From contig NZ_CP127389.1 of the NCBI RefSeq assembly GCF_030271835.1, forward strand, positions 1,400,001 to 1,464,000: a stretch of DNA of 64,000 nt, in the 5' to 3' direction. Shown here piece by piece: positions 1 through 10,238 of this stretch (the stretch's first letter is position 1; each line of letters begins with the position of its first letter). The notes under the pieces were generated by a model that saw only the letters and a program-made list of their open reading frames with translations, had not been told where the DNA came from and made no database searches. A program made the translations under genes and the position numbers. This DNA is from Proteus appendicitidis (GTDB lineage: Bacteria > Pseudomonadota > Gammaproteobacteria > Enterobacterales > Enterobacteriaceae).

Positions 1-187
1 CAAAGTAAGCTGGATGCGTGATCACAAACTGAAAATTTACTACGGTGATGCTGATGCTGATATCGCAGCAGCAGATGAACTGAATATCCGTGGTATTCGT
101 ATTCTGCGTGCTGCTAACTCTTCTTACCAACCACTGCCAAAAGCAGGTCAGTTTGGTGAAGAAGTGGTTATCAATTCAGAGTATTAA
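1..187 (+). CDS. aphA: Class B acid phosphatase AphA, 3' end only
   Basis: Reading from base 2, the frame gives 61 residues ending ...[11 protein letters not shown] before a TAA at 185-187. The stretch with [15 protein letters not shown] and [11 protein letters not shown] matches the C-terminal third of E. coli AphA, a periplasmic Mg-dependent nucleotidase/phosphotransferase of the HAD (DDDD) superfamily. GDxDxDI is the last HAD motif carrying the metal-binding aspartates. The start, signal peptide and nucleophile motif lie outside the window. In E. coli mukB precedes ldtD, so aphA here is a local difference in gene order. The family call rests on recalled similarity and is strong. Confidence 0.9.
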   Translation, partial: KVSWMRDHKLKIYYGDADADIAAADELNIRGIRILRAANSSYQPLPKAGQFGEEVVINSEY

Positions 188-215
188 TCTTTACGCTTTG
201 TTTACCTTTATTTGT

Positions 216-241
216 AAGGCGTAGGAAACTGCGCCTTTTTC
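216..241 (+). terminator. Rho-independent terminator of aphA
   Basis: An AAGGCG/CGCCTT stem with a 10-base loop is followed directly by a run of T, 29 bases after the aphA stop codon. Confidence 0.75.
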
Positions 242-539
242 TATTTTAAAATACCTTCCATTTAAATAATCTTATTTATCCATTCATAATTCTTTATTAT
301 TTCCTAAATGCTTATTTTCAGTATGTCTGCTTTTGTTCTTTTATTGTGCTTTTAACTTAAATTATATATTTGAATATAAAAATAGCTAAATAGTCTTTTT
401 TTGATTAAATAAAATTAAATTTCTATCAAGGGCTTACAAAACTTTAAAAATATTAGTTTATTCCTATAAAACTCTTTGCCTAGCTCATCTAATATTCTAG
501 GATACCAAAATAATAATAAGGGATGAGGGTAGAGGATTT
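242..539. other. Intergenic stretch upstream of ldtD
   Basis: About 300 bases of very AT-rich sequence with no ORF worth calling. It must carry the ldtD promoter. A ribosome binding site (GGATGAGGG, about 522-530) precedes the ldtD start. I see no clear operator. Confidence 0.5.
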
Positions 540-2267
540 ATGACGTATCAACCAATTAAAAGAGCAATCGCATATTCAGTTGTTATAGGTACACTCCTTT
601 CTAGTCATTATGCAATAGCCACAGAAACAGAGTCGGTGACTTTATCTGCACCCGAAACAGAAAACACGACGTTAGTTCCTGTGAATAATGAAATTATGCC
701 AGCACCTGCAACTGTGGTTATGAAAGCCCCACCATTGACTGAGTTAGCAGTAAGAACAAAACTACAGTCATGGAGCCAGCCGGGATATAAACCGTTATAT
801 TTAAACCAGCTAGTAAAAGTTTACCAAGCAAATGACTTAGCATTAATCTGGCAAGATGAAAAAATAGTCCAGCAATTACAGCAACAAATTGCTGAAGTGG
901 CGATGTCGGGAACCCAACCTCAGTTTGGGCAATGGCTAATACAATTAGATGCGCCTGAATTAACAAAAGAAGCGCGTGATCTTATTTTATCAGATGCTTT
1001 TTTAGGCTATATCAGTTTTGTTGAGCAAGTAAATAAATCAGGCATATCTTTACTGTATCGTGATGTGACTCAAACATTACCATCACCAACTGATAAATCA
1101 GTCGTGGAATTACAGCAAAATATTCAAAATAACACTTTAGGTAGCTTTATTATTTCTTATGCACCGTCTCATCCTTATTACGCCTTAATGAAAGAGGAAG
1201 TACGAAAGCAGTTACATGATTCAGTTGTTTGGCCTGAAATGAAAGGAACGACATCATTAAAGCCAAATCAATCATCACAAGAAGTTATACCGCTGAGACA
1301 AATTTTACGTAATTTAAAATTAATTCCTGAGTTGGCAGCAAACGAGCAGGAAATTGCGACAACGGTTTATGATCCGTCTTTAGTTGCGGCTGTTAAATTA
1401 TTTCAAACTGCCCATGGATTGGAGCCAGATGGTGTTATTGGGCGACAAACGCGAGTGTGGTTAAATATAACGCCAGCACAGCGTGCTAGCATTATGGCAT
1501 TAAATATTCAACGTCTTCGCCTAACGCCTGCTGTTGGTAACACTGGAATTTGGGTTAATATTCCTGATTTCTCACTCTACTTTTATGCCAATAACGAGCT
1601 TATTCTCGACTCAAAAGTTATTGTTGGTCGCCCTGATAGAAAAACACCGATTATGAGTAGTGCGCTAAATAATGTCGTGGTTAATCCACCTTGGAATGTG
1701 CCAATAAGCATGACTCGTAAAGATATTGTACCTAGAGGTAAAGCAGATCCTAGTTACTTTAGTCGTAAGGGATATACCATTTATTCAGGGTGGGGGAATG
1801 ATGCTTATCCTATTAACCCTTACGATATTGATTGGCAAAATATGAGTGCTAATAACTTCCCTTACCGAATTTGGCAGGCTCCTGGACCAACAAACTCATT
1901 AGGTCGTTATAAGTTTAATATGCCAAATTCAGATGCGATATATCTGCATGACACACCAAATCATTCACTGTTTGCAAAAAATATGAGGGCAATCAGCTCA
2001 GGGTGTATTCGTGTTAATAAGGCCTCTGAACTTGCTTCAATTTTATTGGGTGATGCTGGATGGAAACAAGATAGAATTGATGCGGCACTAAAACGTGGTT
2101 CAACACAATATGCGCCAATTCCTGAACGGATTCCGGTTTATTTATATTATCAAACAGCATGGGTGGCTCCGGAAAATGCACCTCAATATCGTGCAGATAT
2201 TTATGGTTATGACAAAATAACGATCAATTCACAACCTTATTTAGAGAATATTAAGAAATACTTTTAA
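540..2267 (+). CDS. ldtD: L,D-transpeptidase LdtD (YcbB)
   Basis: 575 residues, somewhat shorter than E. coli YcbB (about 615). An N-terminal signal peptide (residues 1-28, cleavage near YAIA|TE) sends it to the periplasm. A peptidoglycan-binding domain lies near residues 275-315 (DPSLVAAVKLFQ, DGVIGRQT). The C-terminal YkuD catalytic domain has His470 (YLHDTP) and nucleophile Cys489 in SSGCIRV. The family makes 3-3 (mDAP-mDAP) crosslinks between peptidoglycan stems and confers beta-lactam bypass. The next gene, mepK, encodes an endopeptidase known to cut 3-3 crosslinks, so the pair makes and trims the same bond. The ATG follows a GAGGG-type ribosome binding site. Confidence 0.95.
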   Translation: MTYQPIKRAIAYSVVIGTLLSSHYAIATETESVTLSAPETENTTLVPVNNEIMPAPATVVMKAPPLTELAVRTKLQSWSQPGYKPLYLNQLVKVYQANDLALIWQDEKIVQQLQQQIAEVAMSGTQPQFGQWLIQLDAPELTKEARDLILSDAFLGYISFVEQVNKSGISLLYRDVTQTLPSPTDKSVVELQQNIQNNTLGSFIISYAPSHPYYALMKEEVRKQLHDSVVWPEMKGTTSLKPNQSSQEVIPLRQILRNLKLIPELAANEQEIATTVYDPSLVAAVKLFQTAHGLEPDGVIGRQTRVWLNITPAQRASIMALNIQRLRLTPAVGNTGIWVNIPDFSLYFYANNELILDSKVIVGRPDRKTPIMSSALNNVVVNPPWNVPISMTRKDIVPRGKADPSYFSRKGYTIYSGWGNDAYPINPYDIDWQNMSANNFPYRIWQAPGPTNSLGRYKFNMPNSDAIYLHDTPNHSLFAKNMRAISSGCIRVNKASELASILLGDAGWKQDRIDAALKRGSTQYAPIPERIPVYLYYQTAWVAPENAPQYRADIYGYDKITINSQPYLENIKKYF

Positions 2268-2287
2268 TATAAATAAATATAAATTGA

Positions 2288-2323
2288 ATAAAGGGTGGCT
2301 CAATCGGCTGCCCTTTATTTTAT
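2288..2323 (+). terminator. Terminator after ldtD
   Basis: An ATAAAGGG/CCCTTTAT stem with a 15-base loop is followed by a T-rich run, 20 bases after the ldtD stop. Confidence 0.7.
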
Positions 2324-2594
2324 ATAAATCAATAAGATGATGAGGCTTTATTCTGATTATTTATAAGATGGTTAAAAATATAATAAATTATAAAATATTT
2401 TTAAAATTTCTATTAAAAATAGAATGATAAAAATAGAATTTAGTATAAATAACTAAACTTATAAAATTACTAATGGCATTAAATTGGAAGGAAGTGTTAT
2501 TTACAATACTATACAAACTATAAGAAACAATTCGAGAAAAATATTGTCATAATAAAGGTTCTTCCTTCTGAAATAATTGTTGAGTGCATATACT

Positions 2595-3143
2595 ATGGAT
2601 ATTATTGATTCACATCGCCGTAAATGGCTGGGGCTTGGTATGGCCGCAGTGGGGTTAGGGTTATTGCCTTCTCATGCTTTTGCTTCATTAGCGACACCTC
2701 GACCAAAAATCCTTCGCTTTAATAATTTAAATACTGGCGAAACTATTAAAGCCGAGTTTTTTGATGGGAAACGTTATAATAAACAGGAACTTGCTAAATT
2801 AAACCACCTTTTTAGAGATTATCGTCAAAACAAAATCAAAACCATTGATCCCGCACTGTTTGACCAAATCTATTTATTGCAAGTGATGCTTAATAACAAT
2901 AAACCTGTAGAGCTTATTTCAGGTTATCGCTCTTTAGTAACGAATAATAATCTACGTCATAGTAGTAGCGGAGTGGCAAAGAAGAGCTATCACACGCGTG
3001 GACAAGCAATGGATTTTCGTTTACTCGGCACTGATCTTTCTAAAGTGCGTCAAGTTGCATTAAGAATGAAAGCAGGTGGTGTAGGCTATTATCCAAGAAG
3101 TAATTTTGTGCATATTGATACAGGACCAGTCCGCTCATGGTAA
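2595..3143 (+). CDS. mepK: Murein endopeptidase MepK (YcbK), M15/DUF882 family
   Basis: From the ATG at 2595 the product is 182 residues and aligns end to end with E. coli YcbK (182). In-frame TTG codons at 2577 and 2580 would add residues absent from that family, so ATG is preferred. The N-terminus (SHRRKWLGLG, then a hydrophobic stretch ending HAFA) looks like a Tat signal. The peptidase domain carries ISGYRS, SYHTRGQAMDFR and NFVHIDTG, the His/Asp zinc ligands of the LAS metallopeptidase fold. The E. coli enzyme cleaves 3-3 crosslinks produced by L,D-transpeptidases. About 300 bases of AT-rich DNA separate it from the ldtD terminator, so it is probably transcribed independently. Confidence 0.93.
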   Translation: MDIIDSHRRKWLGLGMAAVGLGLLPSHAFASLATPRPKILRFNNLNTGETIKAEFFDGKRYNKQELAKLNHLFRDYRQNKIKTIDPALFDQIYLLQVMLNNNKPVELISGYRSLVTNNNLRHSSSGVAKKSYHTRGQAMDFRLLGTDLSKVRQVALRMKAGGVGYYPRSNFVHIDTGPVRSW

Positions 3144-3181
3144 TCTATTGAGAATTAGATAATAGAGTGGAGTGATTCATG

Positions 3182-3829
3182 ATGTATCACATTGTACCTG
3201 TGACAAACTATATGCAAAATTGCACCCTTATTTGGTGCGATGAAACGAAGGAAGCGGCAATTGTTGATCCTGGTGGCGATGTCGAAACGCTTATTGCGCA
3301 AATCGAAGAACGCCAATTAACATTGACCAAAGTATTATTAACACACGGGCACTTCGACCATATTGCAGGCACCTCACAAATTGTTGAGCACTTCAATGTT
3401 CCTGTTTACGGTCCTCATGAAGATGATAATTTCTTATTAGAAGAATTAGAACAACAGTGCCGTATGTTTAATTTCCCTTGCGGAAAATCATTTAGACCAG
3501 ATAGCTGGTTAAATGAAGGCGATACTATCACAATTGGTAAAACAATTTCGTTATCTGTTTTACATTGCCCTGGTCATACGCCGGGACATATTATTTTTGT
3601 AAATCATCAGAATAAACTTATCTCTATGGGAGATGTGTTATTTAAAGAAAGTATTGGTCGTACCGATTTCCCTCGAGGAAACCATGCCGATCTTATTGCT
3701 TCAATCAAAAATAAAGTTTTACCTTTAGGCGATGATTATTTGTTTATTCCGGGACATGGACCTATGTCTAATTTAGGGCACGAACGACAATATAATCCTT
3801 TTTTACAAGATGAAATGCCAATCTGGTAA
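3182..3829 (+). CDS. gloC: Hydroxyacylglutathione hydrolase GloC (YcbL)
   Basis: 215 residues, the same length as E. coli GloC. This is a metallo-beta-lactamase-fold glyoxalase II that hydrolyses S-lactoylglutathione to lactate. The metal-binding motif THGHFDH is at residues 54-60, with HCPGHTPGH, GDVLFKESIGRTDFP and IPGHGP supplying the remaining ligands. Two ATGs are adjacent (3179 and 3182). The second gives the family N-terminus (MYHIVPVT) and follows GTGGAGTG. The gene lies 38 bases after mepK. mgsA, which makes methylglyoxal, is elsewhere in this window. Confidence 0.94.
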   Translation: MYHIVPVTNYMQNCTLIWCDETKEAAIVDPGGDVETLIAQIEERQLTLTKVLLTHGHFDHIAGTSQIVEHFNVPVYGPHEDDNFLLEELEQQCRMFNFPCGKSFRPDSWLNEGDTITIGKTISLSVLHCPGHTPGHIIFVNHQNKLISMGDVLFKESIGRTDFPRGNHADLIASIKNKVLPLGDDYLFIPGHGPMSNLGHERQYNPFLQDEMPIW

Positions 3830-3855
3830 TACTGATAATATCCATTAATTAACGA

Positions 3856-3884
3856 AAAGCTCTTTATTATAAAGAGCTTTTTTT
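3856..3884 (+). terminator. Terminator after gloC
   Basis: A perfect AAAGCTCTTT/AAAGAGCTTT stem with a 5-base loop is followed by a T tract. Confidence 0.85.
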
Positions 3885-3931
3885 ATAAATAAAAAAGTGT
3901 GGTTTATATTTCTTTTTTCTTTTATGCCAAT

Positions 3932-3959
3932 AAAAAAGCCACGTTGCTAATAACGTGGC
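3932..3959 (-). terminator. Terminator of aspC
   Basis: A GCCACGTT/AACGTGGC stem with a 6-base loop. Read on the minus strand it is followed by TTTTTT. It lies 30 bases past the aspC stop. Confidence 0.85.
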
Positions 3960-3988
3960 ATTTATCTTAATTACACTTTAGAAGGCAA

Positions 3989-5179
3989 TTAGAGTACTGC
4001 AACAATGGCTTCACACAGTGGAACCATATTCTCAAGGGTTAAACCTGCAACGTTAATACGACCTGAACCCACGATATAAATACCGTATTCAGCACGTAAA
4101 CGCTCAACTTGCTCTTTATTTAAACCACTAAATGAGAACATACCATTTTGGTCGATAATAAAGCTAAAGTCTTGTTTAGCGCCTTTTTCTTGTAGTGTAG
4201 TCACTAACAATTGACGCATACGTTGAATTCGTTCACGCATGGTTGTCAGCTCTTCAATCCACTCTTCTTTTAACTCTGGGTTAGAAAGAATAGTAGTTAC
4301 CACTGAAGCGCCGTGTGCTGGTGGGTTTGAGTAGTTTGCACGAATAATTGCTTTTGCTTGGCTAAAGGCTTTTTCAGCCGTGTCGCTGTCTTTGGTAACA
4401 ATGGTGCATGCGCCTACACGTTCGTTGTAAAGACCGAAATTTTTAGAATATGAACTAGCAACAATAAGCTCAGGATTCTTTTCTGCAAAGAGACGCAAGC
4501 CTTGTGCATCCTCTTCAAGACCACGGGCAAAACCTTGGTATGCAAAGTCAAAAACAGGTAACCAGCCTTTCTCTGCTGATAATGTCGCTAATTGACGCCA
4601 TTGTTCTTCTGTTGGATCAATACCGCTTGGGTTATGACAGCAACCGTGGAATAAGACAACGTCACCAGCCTGTGCATTTGCAAGGCTTGCTAACATACCG
4701 TCAAAATCTAACCCGCGATTTTCTGCGTCATAATAATCATAATTACAGATCTCAAGACCTGCAGTTTGGAAAATATTATTATGGTTAGGCCAAGTTGGAT
4801 TACTGATCCAGACACGTTTTGCTGTGGTTTGTTGAGCAATAAAATCTGCAGCAATACGTAAAGCACCTGTACCACCCGGTGCTTGAGCTGTGCGTGCGCG
4901 CTTTTCAGTAATAATAGGATGTTGTTCACCAAACAGAAGTGCTTGGGTCACATTGCCAAATTCAGGGATACCGCTAATAGGAAGGTAGTTTTTAGTGGTT
5001 TCGTTTTCTAACAGGTATTTTTCTGCTTTCTTAACAGTGGTTAAAACAGGTGTTTTACCTGTCTCATCCTTGTAAACACCAATTCCTAAATTAATTTTGT
5101 TTTCACGAGGATCAGAACGGAAACTATCAGCTAAACCCAGAATAGGATCGGCTGGTGCAGCAATGATTTTCTCAAACAT
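3989..5179 (-). CDS. aspC: Aspartate aminotransferase AspC
   Basis: 396 residues from the ATG at 5179, which follows a good AGGGA site and gives [13 protein letters not shown], the E. coli N-terminus and length. An in-frame extension of 8 residues upstream is unlikely to be used. This is a PLP-dependent fold-type I aminotransferase that interconverts aspartate/2-oxoglutarate and oxaloacetate/glutamate. The Schiff-base lysine sits in [13 protein letters not shown], with [12 protein letters not shown] and the substrate-binding region RINVAGL also present. It is monocistronic, with its own terminator. Confidence 0.96.
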   Translation of the reverse strand: MFEKIIAAPADPILGLADSFRSDPRENKINLGIGVYKDETGKTPVLTTVKKAEKYLLENETTKNYLPISGIPEFGNVTQALLFGEQHPIITEKRARTAQAPGGTGALRIAADFIAQQTTAKRVWISNPTWPNHNNIFQTAGLEICNYDYYDAENRGLDFDGMLASLANAQAGDVVLFHGCCHNPSGIDPTEEQWRQLATLSAEKGWLPVFDFAYQGFARGLEEDAQGLRLFAEKNPELIVASSYSKNFGLYNERVGACTIVTKDSDTAEKAFSQAKAIIRANYSNPPAHGASVVTTILSNPELKEEWIEELTTMRERIQRMRQLLVTTLQEKGAKQDFSFIIDQNGMFSFSGLNKEQVERLRAEYGIYIVGSGRINVAGLTLENMVPLCEAIVAVL

Positions 5180-5514
5180 AGTGTAATTGTTCCCTAAGCT
5201 CAAAACGAAGCCGAAATATGAGTATCAAGAGTAACGCTATGAGGGCTTTTTGCCAACTGTTTGTAGTGAAATTAACAAGAAGTTGTGAACTAAGTGAGAA
5301 TAAATAGCAAATCAAGATGTAAATAAGTGAATATCCTGTGATTACATTAACATGTAAAAATAATCACTAAAAAGACATAATTGTTTAGTGGGATAAACTT
5401 TTTTGATTTTCAAAAAAGAGAGGCAAGGGAAGTTATTGCATTTAATAAATTAGTTGAGTGCGATTGGTTTAGGTACAAAAGAGGCAAATAGGGAAGTGAT
5501 GGTTAAATTGTGCA
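5180..5514. other. Intergenic stretch between aspC and the ompF terminator
   Basis: About 335 bases, AT-rich, holding the aspC promoter on the minus strand. No ORF or RNA gene was recognised. Confidence 0.5.
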
Positions 5515-5545
5515 AATAAAAAAGCAACACCGAAGTGTTGCTTTT
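5515..5545 (-). terminator. Terminator of ompF-type porin gene
   Basis: An AAGCAACAC/GTGTTGCTT stem with a 4-base loop, followed by T6 on the minus strand. Confidence 0.85.
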
Positions 5546-5587
5546 CAAATCAATTAACTTGACTGTTTAATTACCTATAAGCGGTAA

Positions 5588-6685
5588 TTAGAACTGATAA
5601 GTCAGACCTAAACCAACTACGTTATCGTCGTTCAGACCTAAAGCATTATCAGATTTCAGCAGGTTGATTTTGTAATCAACAACTGCAGTCATGTTTTTGT
5701 TAAATTTGTAGAAAGAACCTACAGAGATATATTTAACTAAATCAGCATCAGAAACGCGTGAAGCACCATTAGCATCTAAATCTTTACCTTTAGATTGAAC
5801 ATAACCTAAAGATGGTTTCAGACCTAAATCTTTAAAGTCATATTGTGCAGTTAACTCGATGTTTTGAGTTTTGTTAGCGATACCGTCTTTATAAGTAGTC
5901 ATGTTACGGGTTTCACCGTACATTGCTGCTAAGTAAACGTTGTTAGCTTCGAATTTACCACCGAAGTTCCATGCTTCTGCACGGCTACCGCGAGCTGTCG
6001 CGTTAACGCCATCTTGTTGAGCAGAAGTACGAGCAGAGTTAGAATAACCACCACCCAGAGTTACACCCCAGCCTAAGTTATAAGCTGTAGAGAAACCGAA
6101 ACCGTCGCCATTAGCTTTTGAGCCTTGACGTGCATTGTTGGTGTTTTCGTTGTTTTTACCTTGGTATTGCAGAGCAAAACCTAAGCCATCAACATAGCCA
6201 AACATATCAGTGTTACGGTAAGTCAGAACGTTGCCAGTACGACCAGTCATGTAAACGTCAGTTTGTGACATTGAGTCGCCGCCCCATAAAGGCAGTACGT
6301 CTGTCCATGCATTGGTGTCGTAAATTACACCGTAGTTACGACCGAAGTCCATTGAACCGTAGTCAGCGAATTTAAAACCAGCGTAAGCGAAACGAGTTTT
6401 CGCATTACCTTCGCTACCTTCAGTGTTGTTAGTTTTAACTTCGTATTCAAAACGACCAAAACCAACTAAATCTTTATTGATTTGAGTTTCGCCTTTGAAA
6501 CCGATACGTGCACGAGAAGCATCACCGCTTTCATGTGAATCTTTATCAGCGAAGTAATGACGAACGTCAACTTTACCGTAGATGTCTACTTTGTTGCCGT
6601 CTTTGTTATACATTTCAGCTGCGTTTGCTGCACCAGCAAACATTAAAGCTGGGATTACCACTGCAAGAAGATTGCGCTTCATCAT
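5588..6685 (-). CDS. ompF: General porin, OmpF/OmpC family
   Basis: 365 residues from the ATG at 6685 ([18 protein letters not shown]), preceded by GAGGG. The signal peptide is cleaved after GAANA. The mature protein begins [16 protein letters not shown] and ends GLTYQF with the terminal Phe required for BAM-dependent insertion. The constriction-loop segment [12 protein letters not shown] and the [22 protein letters not shown] strand pattern are typical of 16-strand trimeric porins. The position between aspC and asnS is that of ompF in E. coli, hence the symbol. Porins of this type diverge in Proteus, so OmpC-like selectivity cannot be excluded. Confidence 0.9.
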   Translation of the reverse strand: MMKRNLLAVVIPALMFAGAANAAEMYNKDGNKVDIYGKVDVRHYFADKDSHESGDASRARIGFKGETQINKDLVGFGRFEYEVKTNNTEGSEGNAKTRFAYAGFKFADYGSMDFGRNYGVIYDTNAWTDVLPLWGGDSMSQTDVYMTGRTGNVLTYRNTDMFGYVDGLGFALQYQGKNNENTNNARQGSKANGDGFGFSTAYNLGWGVTLGGGYSNSARTSAQQDGVNATARGSRAEAWNFGGKFEANNVYLAAMYGETRNMTTYKDGIANKTQNIELTAQYDFKDLGLKPSLGYVQSKGKDLDANGASRVSDADLVKYISVGSFYKFNKNMTAVVDYKINLLKSDNALGLNDDNVVGLGLTYQF

Positions 6686-6849
6686 TATTATTACCCTCAT
6701 TGGTGTTATTCAGACACCTTTGCCACTGCCAGAAATAGTTTCTTAATTTTTATGGAACTATTTATGAGAGTTAAGTGTCGTCTGTGTCGGGTGACAGTGT
6801 TCCATTGGTAAAAAATTTTATCTACCCCCAATTTGCTACAAAAACGAAA

Positions 6850-6869
6850 AAAGTGTAACAAATTGTAAC
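6850..6869 (-). promoter_or_regulatory. Candidate OmpR site upstream of ompF
   Basis: On the minus strand GTTACA is repeated exactly 10 bases apart (GTTACAATTTGTTACACTTT). OmpR binds tandem 10-base half-sites of the GTTAC/GAAAC type in porin promoters. The position about 165 bases upstream of the ompF start fits. The repeat is seen; the factor is inferred. Confidence 0.4.
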
Positions 6870-6925
6870 TATGTATTTCAAAGTGTGTATTTGGGGGAAC
6901 TTTTGAATCAAATAACAGCCATGCA

Positions 6926-6953
6926 TAAAAAAAGCCAACCTTGAGGTTGGCTT
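6926..6953 (-). terminator. Terminator of asnS
   Basis: An AAGCCAACCT/AGGTTGGCTT stem with a 2-base loop and a T7 tail on the minus strand. Confidence 0.85.
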
Positions 6954-7025
6954 CTTGACTTAAGTAAAACTAGTACAATAAAACAACAATGCAAATTTCC
7001 AGCTGAATACTAATTAATCACTAAA

Positions 7026-8426
7026 TTAAAAATCTGCATTTCTTGGTGTGCGTGGGAACGGAATAACTTCACGAACGTTTGCGACACCGGTCACATAAGC
7101 AACTAAACGTTCAAAACCTAAACCGAAACCTGAATGAGGCACAGTGCCATAACGACGTAGGTCGCGATACCACCAGTAATCTTCTTTATTCATTCCCATT
7201 TCTTCTAAACGTTTATCAAACATATCTAAACGCTCTTCACGTTGAGAACCACCGATGATTTCACCAATTCCTGGTGCTAATACATCCATTGCTGCAACTG
7301 TTTTACCGTCTTCATTCATACGCATATAGAATGCTTTGATGTCTTTCGGATAGTTTTTCACCACAACAGGTGCTTTAAAGTGTTTCTCTGCAAGATAACG
7401 TTCATGCTCAGAAGAGAGGTCAACACCCCAATAAACTGGGTTTTCAAATTTCTCACCACAGTTTTCAAGCACAGTAACTGCATCGGTATAATCAATTTGA
7501 GCAAAGTCAGAGGTGATAAAGTTCTCTAAGCGTGTGATAGCGTCTTTATCGACACGTTGTGCAAAGAACTCCATATCATCTTTACGCTCTGCTAATACAG
7601 CTGCAAAGGTGTATTTCAGCATTTTTTCAGCAAGAGCTGCGATATCGTTAAGATCAGCAAATGCCACTTCAGGCTCTACCATCCAGAATTCAGCAAGGTG
7701 ACGACTGGTATTTGAGTTTTCAGCACGGAATGTGGGGCCGAAAGTATACACTTTGCTTAATGCAGAGGCGTAAGTTTCACCATTTAGCTGACCAGAAACC
7801 GTTAAAAACGCTTCACGACCAAAAAAGTCTTCACTGAAATCGACTTCGCCTTTATCTGTGCGTGGCAGGTTGTTCATATCTAATGTAGAAACACGGAACA
7901 TTTCACCTGCACCTTCTGTATCAGCCGCTGTAATTAGTGGCGTAGAAACCCAGAAGAAGCCTTGTTCATCGAAGAAACGATGTAGTGCTTGTGCTAATGT
8001 GTGACGAACACGAGCAACTGCACCAATTAAGTTAGTACGAGGACGAAGGTGAGCAACTTCACGTAGGTACTCAATACTATGACGTTTGGCGGCCATCGGA
8101 TAAGTTTCCGGATCATCGACCATTCCTACCACAACAACATTAGTGGCTTGAATTTCAAAGTTCTGTCCCTGGCCCGGAGATTCAACAATTTTACCGGTGA
8201 CTTCCACAGAACAGCCTGTGGTTAAGTGCAGCACTTCATCTTGATAATTCGGTAAATTATTATTAATGATGGCCTGTACTGGATTAAAGCAGGAACCGTC
8301 ATAGACGGTAAGAAATGAGATACCAGCTTTTGAATCTCTTCTTGTACGTACCCAACCGCGAACGGTGACGTCTTCGCCAACCGCGATACGGCCTTGCAGT
8401 ACGTCGACTACAGGCGCAACGATCAT
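7026..8426 (-). CDS. asnS: Asparaginyl-tRNA synthetase
   Basis: 466 residues, identical in length to E. coli AsnS. This cytoplasmic class IIb enzyme charges tRNA-Asn. The N-terminal OB-fold anticodon-binding domain (about 1-105) begins with [12 protein letters not shown]. The catalytic domain shows motif 2 ([21 protein letters not shown] segment, central FRAE...R) and motif 3 (GFGLGFERL, near the C-terminus). It ends [10 protein letters not shown]. The ATG follows AGAGAG. Confidence 0.97.
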   Translation of the reverse strand: MIVAPVVDVLQGRIAVGEDVTVRGWVRTRRDSKAGISFLTVYDGSCFNPVQAIINNNLPNYQDEVLHLTTGCSVEVTGKIVESPGQGQNFEIQATNVVVVGMVDDPETYPMAAKRHSIEYLREVAHLRPRTNLIGAVARVRHTLAQALHRFFDEQGFFWVSTPLITAADTEGAGEMFRVSTLDMNNLPRTDKGEVDFSEDFFGREAFLTVSGQLNGETYASALSKVYTFGPTFRAENSNTSRHLAEFWMVEPEVAFADLNDIAALAEKMLKYTFAAVLAERKDDMEFFAQRVDKDAITRLENFITSDFAQIDYTDAVTVLENCGEKFENPVYWGVDLSSEHERYLAEKHFKAPVVVKNYPKDIKAFYMRMNEDGKTVAAMDVLAPGIGEIIGGSQREERLDMFDKRLEEMGMNKEDYWWYRDLRRYGTVPHSGFGLGFERLVAYVTGVANVREVIPFPRTPRNADF

Positions 8427-8630
8427 AAATAAATCTCTCTTCGTTTAATTAAAATAATTGTTTGGTTAATTCATTCTGCCCCTGTCGGACAGTTTTTCTA
8501 TGTTACTTGCAATAGCGCAGGAAACAAGTAGGAAATTTTAGTTTAAAGAGTCAATAAAGAAGAGAAAAGCTTTTGTATAAAATAAATTGATAAAAATAGA
8601 TGAAATATTGATAAAAGCAGATGTTATGAC

Positions 8631-8662
8631 AAAAGAAAGGGCAATTATTACCCTTTCTTTTA
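8631..8662 (-). terminator. Terminator of pncB
   Basis: An AAAGAAAGGG/CCCTTTCTTT stem, 22 bases past the pncB stop on the minus strand. Confidence 0.75.
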
Positions 8663-8683
8663 TTAATGAAGATTTTTAGCTAA

Positions 8684-9898
8684 TTAACAGGCCTGTTTAA
8701 CAAGAGGAACGTCAAAGGCTTTGCGTAGCTTGTCAACAAAGTCATTGTCGTCACAAATCGTTTTACCTGGGCTATCTGATAATTTAGCAACTGGCTTACC
8801 ATTGCACTCCACCAGCTTAATTACAATATTAAGAGGCGTTATTTCAGGAATGTTACAAGTAAGTCGAGTGCCAATACCAAAGATTAGACGAATGCGCTTA
8901 TGAAAATGCTTATAAAGGACCAGTGCTTTTTGAAAATCGAGACTATCAGAAAAGACTAATACTTTACTCATTGGATCAATACCCAATTTTTCATAATGCG
9001 CGATCGCTTTTTCACCCCATTCAATCGGATCACCGGAGTCGTGACGTAAACCTTGGTAGCTCTCTGCAAAGGCTTTATCAAAATCACGCAAAAACGCATC
9101 CATTGTAATGCAATCTGTTAATGCAATACCTAATTGATCTGGATATTCATCTAACCAAGATTGCAAGGCTGCACGCTGGCTATTTGCCAGTTCAGGGCTA
9201 ATCTGCTGATGAGCTTGAAACCACTCGTGAGCTTGCGTTCCCACAGGAGCCAAATGCATACGTTCAGCTAAATGATAGTTACTTGTACCAATAAGATAAG
9301 GGAAATGATTTTTTAGCTCATCCACAATGGCACACTGTACATCATAAGAGAAACGGCGGCGAGTACCGAAATCCATTAATTTAAAATCAGCTAAGTCAAC
9401 CTGTTGCTCTGCAGCATCACGGTAGAAGATATCAATTAATTTACGTAGTTGATTAACTGCGTCATCAGGCGTGATTTGAGGAGAACGAGTACGATGTACA
9501 ATTTCACTCACTAAAGCCAACAAAGGAACTTCCCATAGAATAACTTCGCGCCAAGGCCCCGTTATTCTGATCGACAATTGGTTTTCAGCTGTTGTTGAAA
9601 TTTTGACTTGTTCAGGTTTAAAGCGAAAATGCTTAAACCATTGCAGATAGTCATTTTTGAAAAAGGGGAGGCTCTGAAGATAGTTAAATTCTTCATTCGT
9701 TAATGACAAGTCTGCCATCATATTAACTTGATGGCGTAAGGTTGTTGCATATTCACCTAGACGTTCATCACTCCGACAGCGGAACTCAGCAACGACAGGA
9801 ATATCACTATAATGGTGGTAAACCGCTTGTTGCATGTGGAGCTTATATGCATCGGTATCCAACAGTGATGTAATAATCGGTGTAGCGTCTAAAATCAT
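8684..9898 (-). CDS. pncB: Nicotinate phosphoribosyltransferase PncB
   Basis: 404 residues (E. coli 400). It converts nicotinate, PRPP and ATP to nicotinate mononucleotide in NAD salvage. [39 protein letters not shown] and [13 protein letters not shown] are the PRPP and substrate loops. The His in [13 protein letters not shown] corresponds to the residue phosphorylated in the Salmonella enzyme. It is divergent from pepN, as in E. coli. Confidence 0.96.
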   Translation of the reverse strand: MILDATPIITSLLDTDAYKLHMQQAVYHHYSDIPVVAEFRCRSDERLGEYATTLRHQVNMMADLSLTNEEFNYLQSLPFFKNDYLQWFKHFRFKPEQVKISTTAENQLSIRITGPWREVILWEVPLLALVSEIVHRTRSPQITPDDAVNQLRKLIDIFYRDAAEQQVDLADFKLMDFGTRRRFSYDVQCAIVDELKNHFPYLIGTSNYHLAERMHLAPVGTQAHEWFQAHQQISPELANSQRAALQSWLDEYPDQLGIALTDCITMDAFLRDFDKAFAESYQGLRHDSGDPIEWGEKAIAHYEKLGIDPMSKVLVFSDSLDFQKALVLYKHFHKRIRLIFGIGTRLTCNIPEITPLNIVIKLVECNGKPVAKLSDSPGKTICDDNDFVDKLRKAFDVPLVKQAC

Positions 9899-10238
9899 AG
9901 CGCGTCAAGCATCCTCACGGAGCGTTTTTGTGTCTGCTAAATCGTTAAGGTTGGAGAGTATACCCGAATATGACGACAAAGCGTCACTATTCAACAATAT
10001 TTCTCTGCGACATAAAAACAAGCTGTAAAACTTAGATGAGTTTACCACGTTAAACATAATTTGGGAGTATATTAGCATCATTTACCAAATAAATTGATTA
10101 CATATATTAATAAGCTATTAACATTCTGTTGACTTTTAATGTTTTCAATTGAATTTTCGACTGGCTAAACAGGTTTTTGACGGGTAAGCTTTGGCAATAT
10201 AACCGTTAAATAGTCGTGTTAACTAAAAGGTTTTTTCT
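9899..10238. promoter_or_regulatory. Divergent pncB/pepN promoter region
   Basis: A 340-base gap between two diverging genes, so it must hold both promoters. An AAAAGG ribosome binding site precedes pepN. No specific operator was recognised. Confidence 0.5.

Noticed and set aside
2577..2594. TTG starts extending mepK
   Set aside because: They add residues not found in the YcbK family; the ATG at 2595 gives the family start and length.
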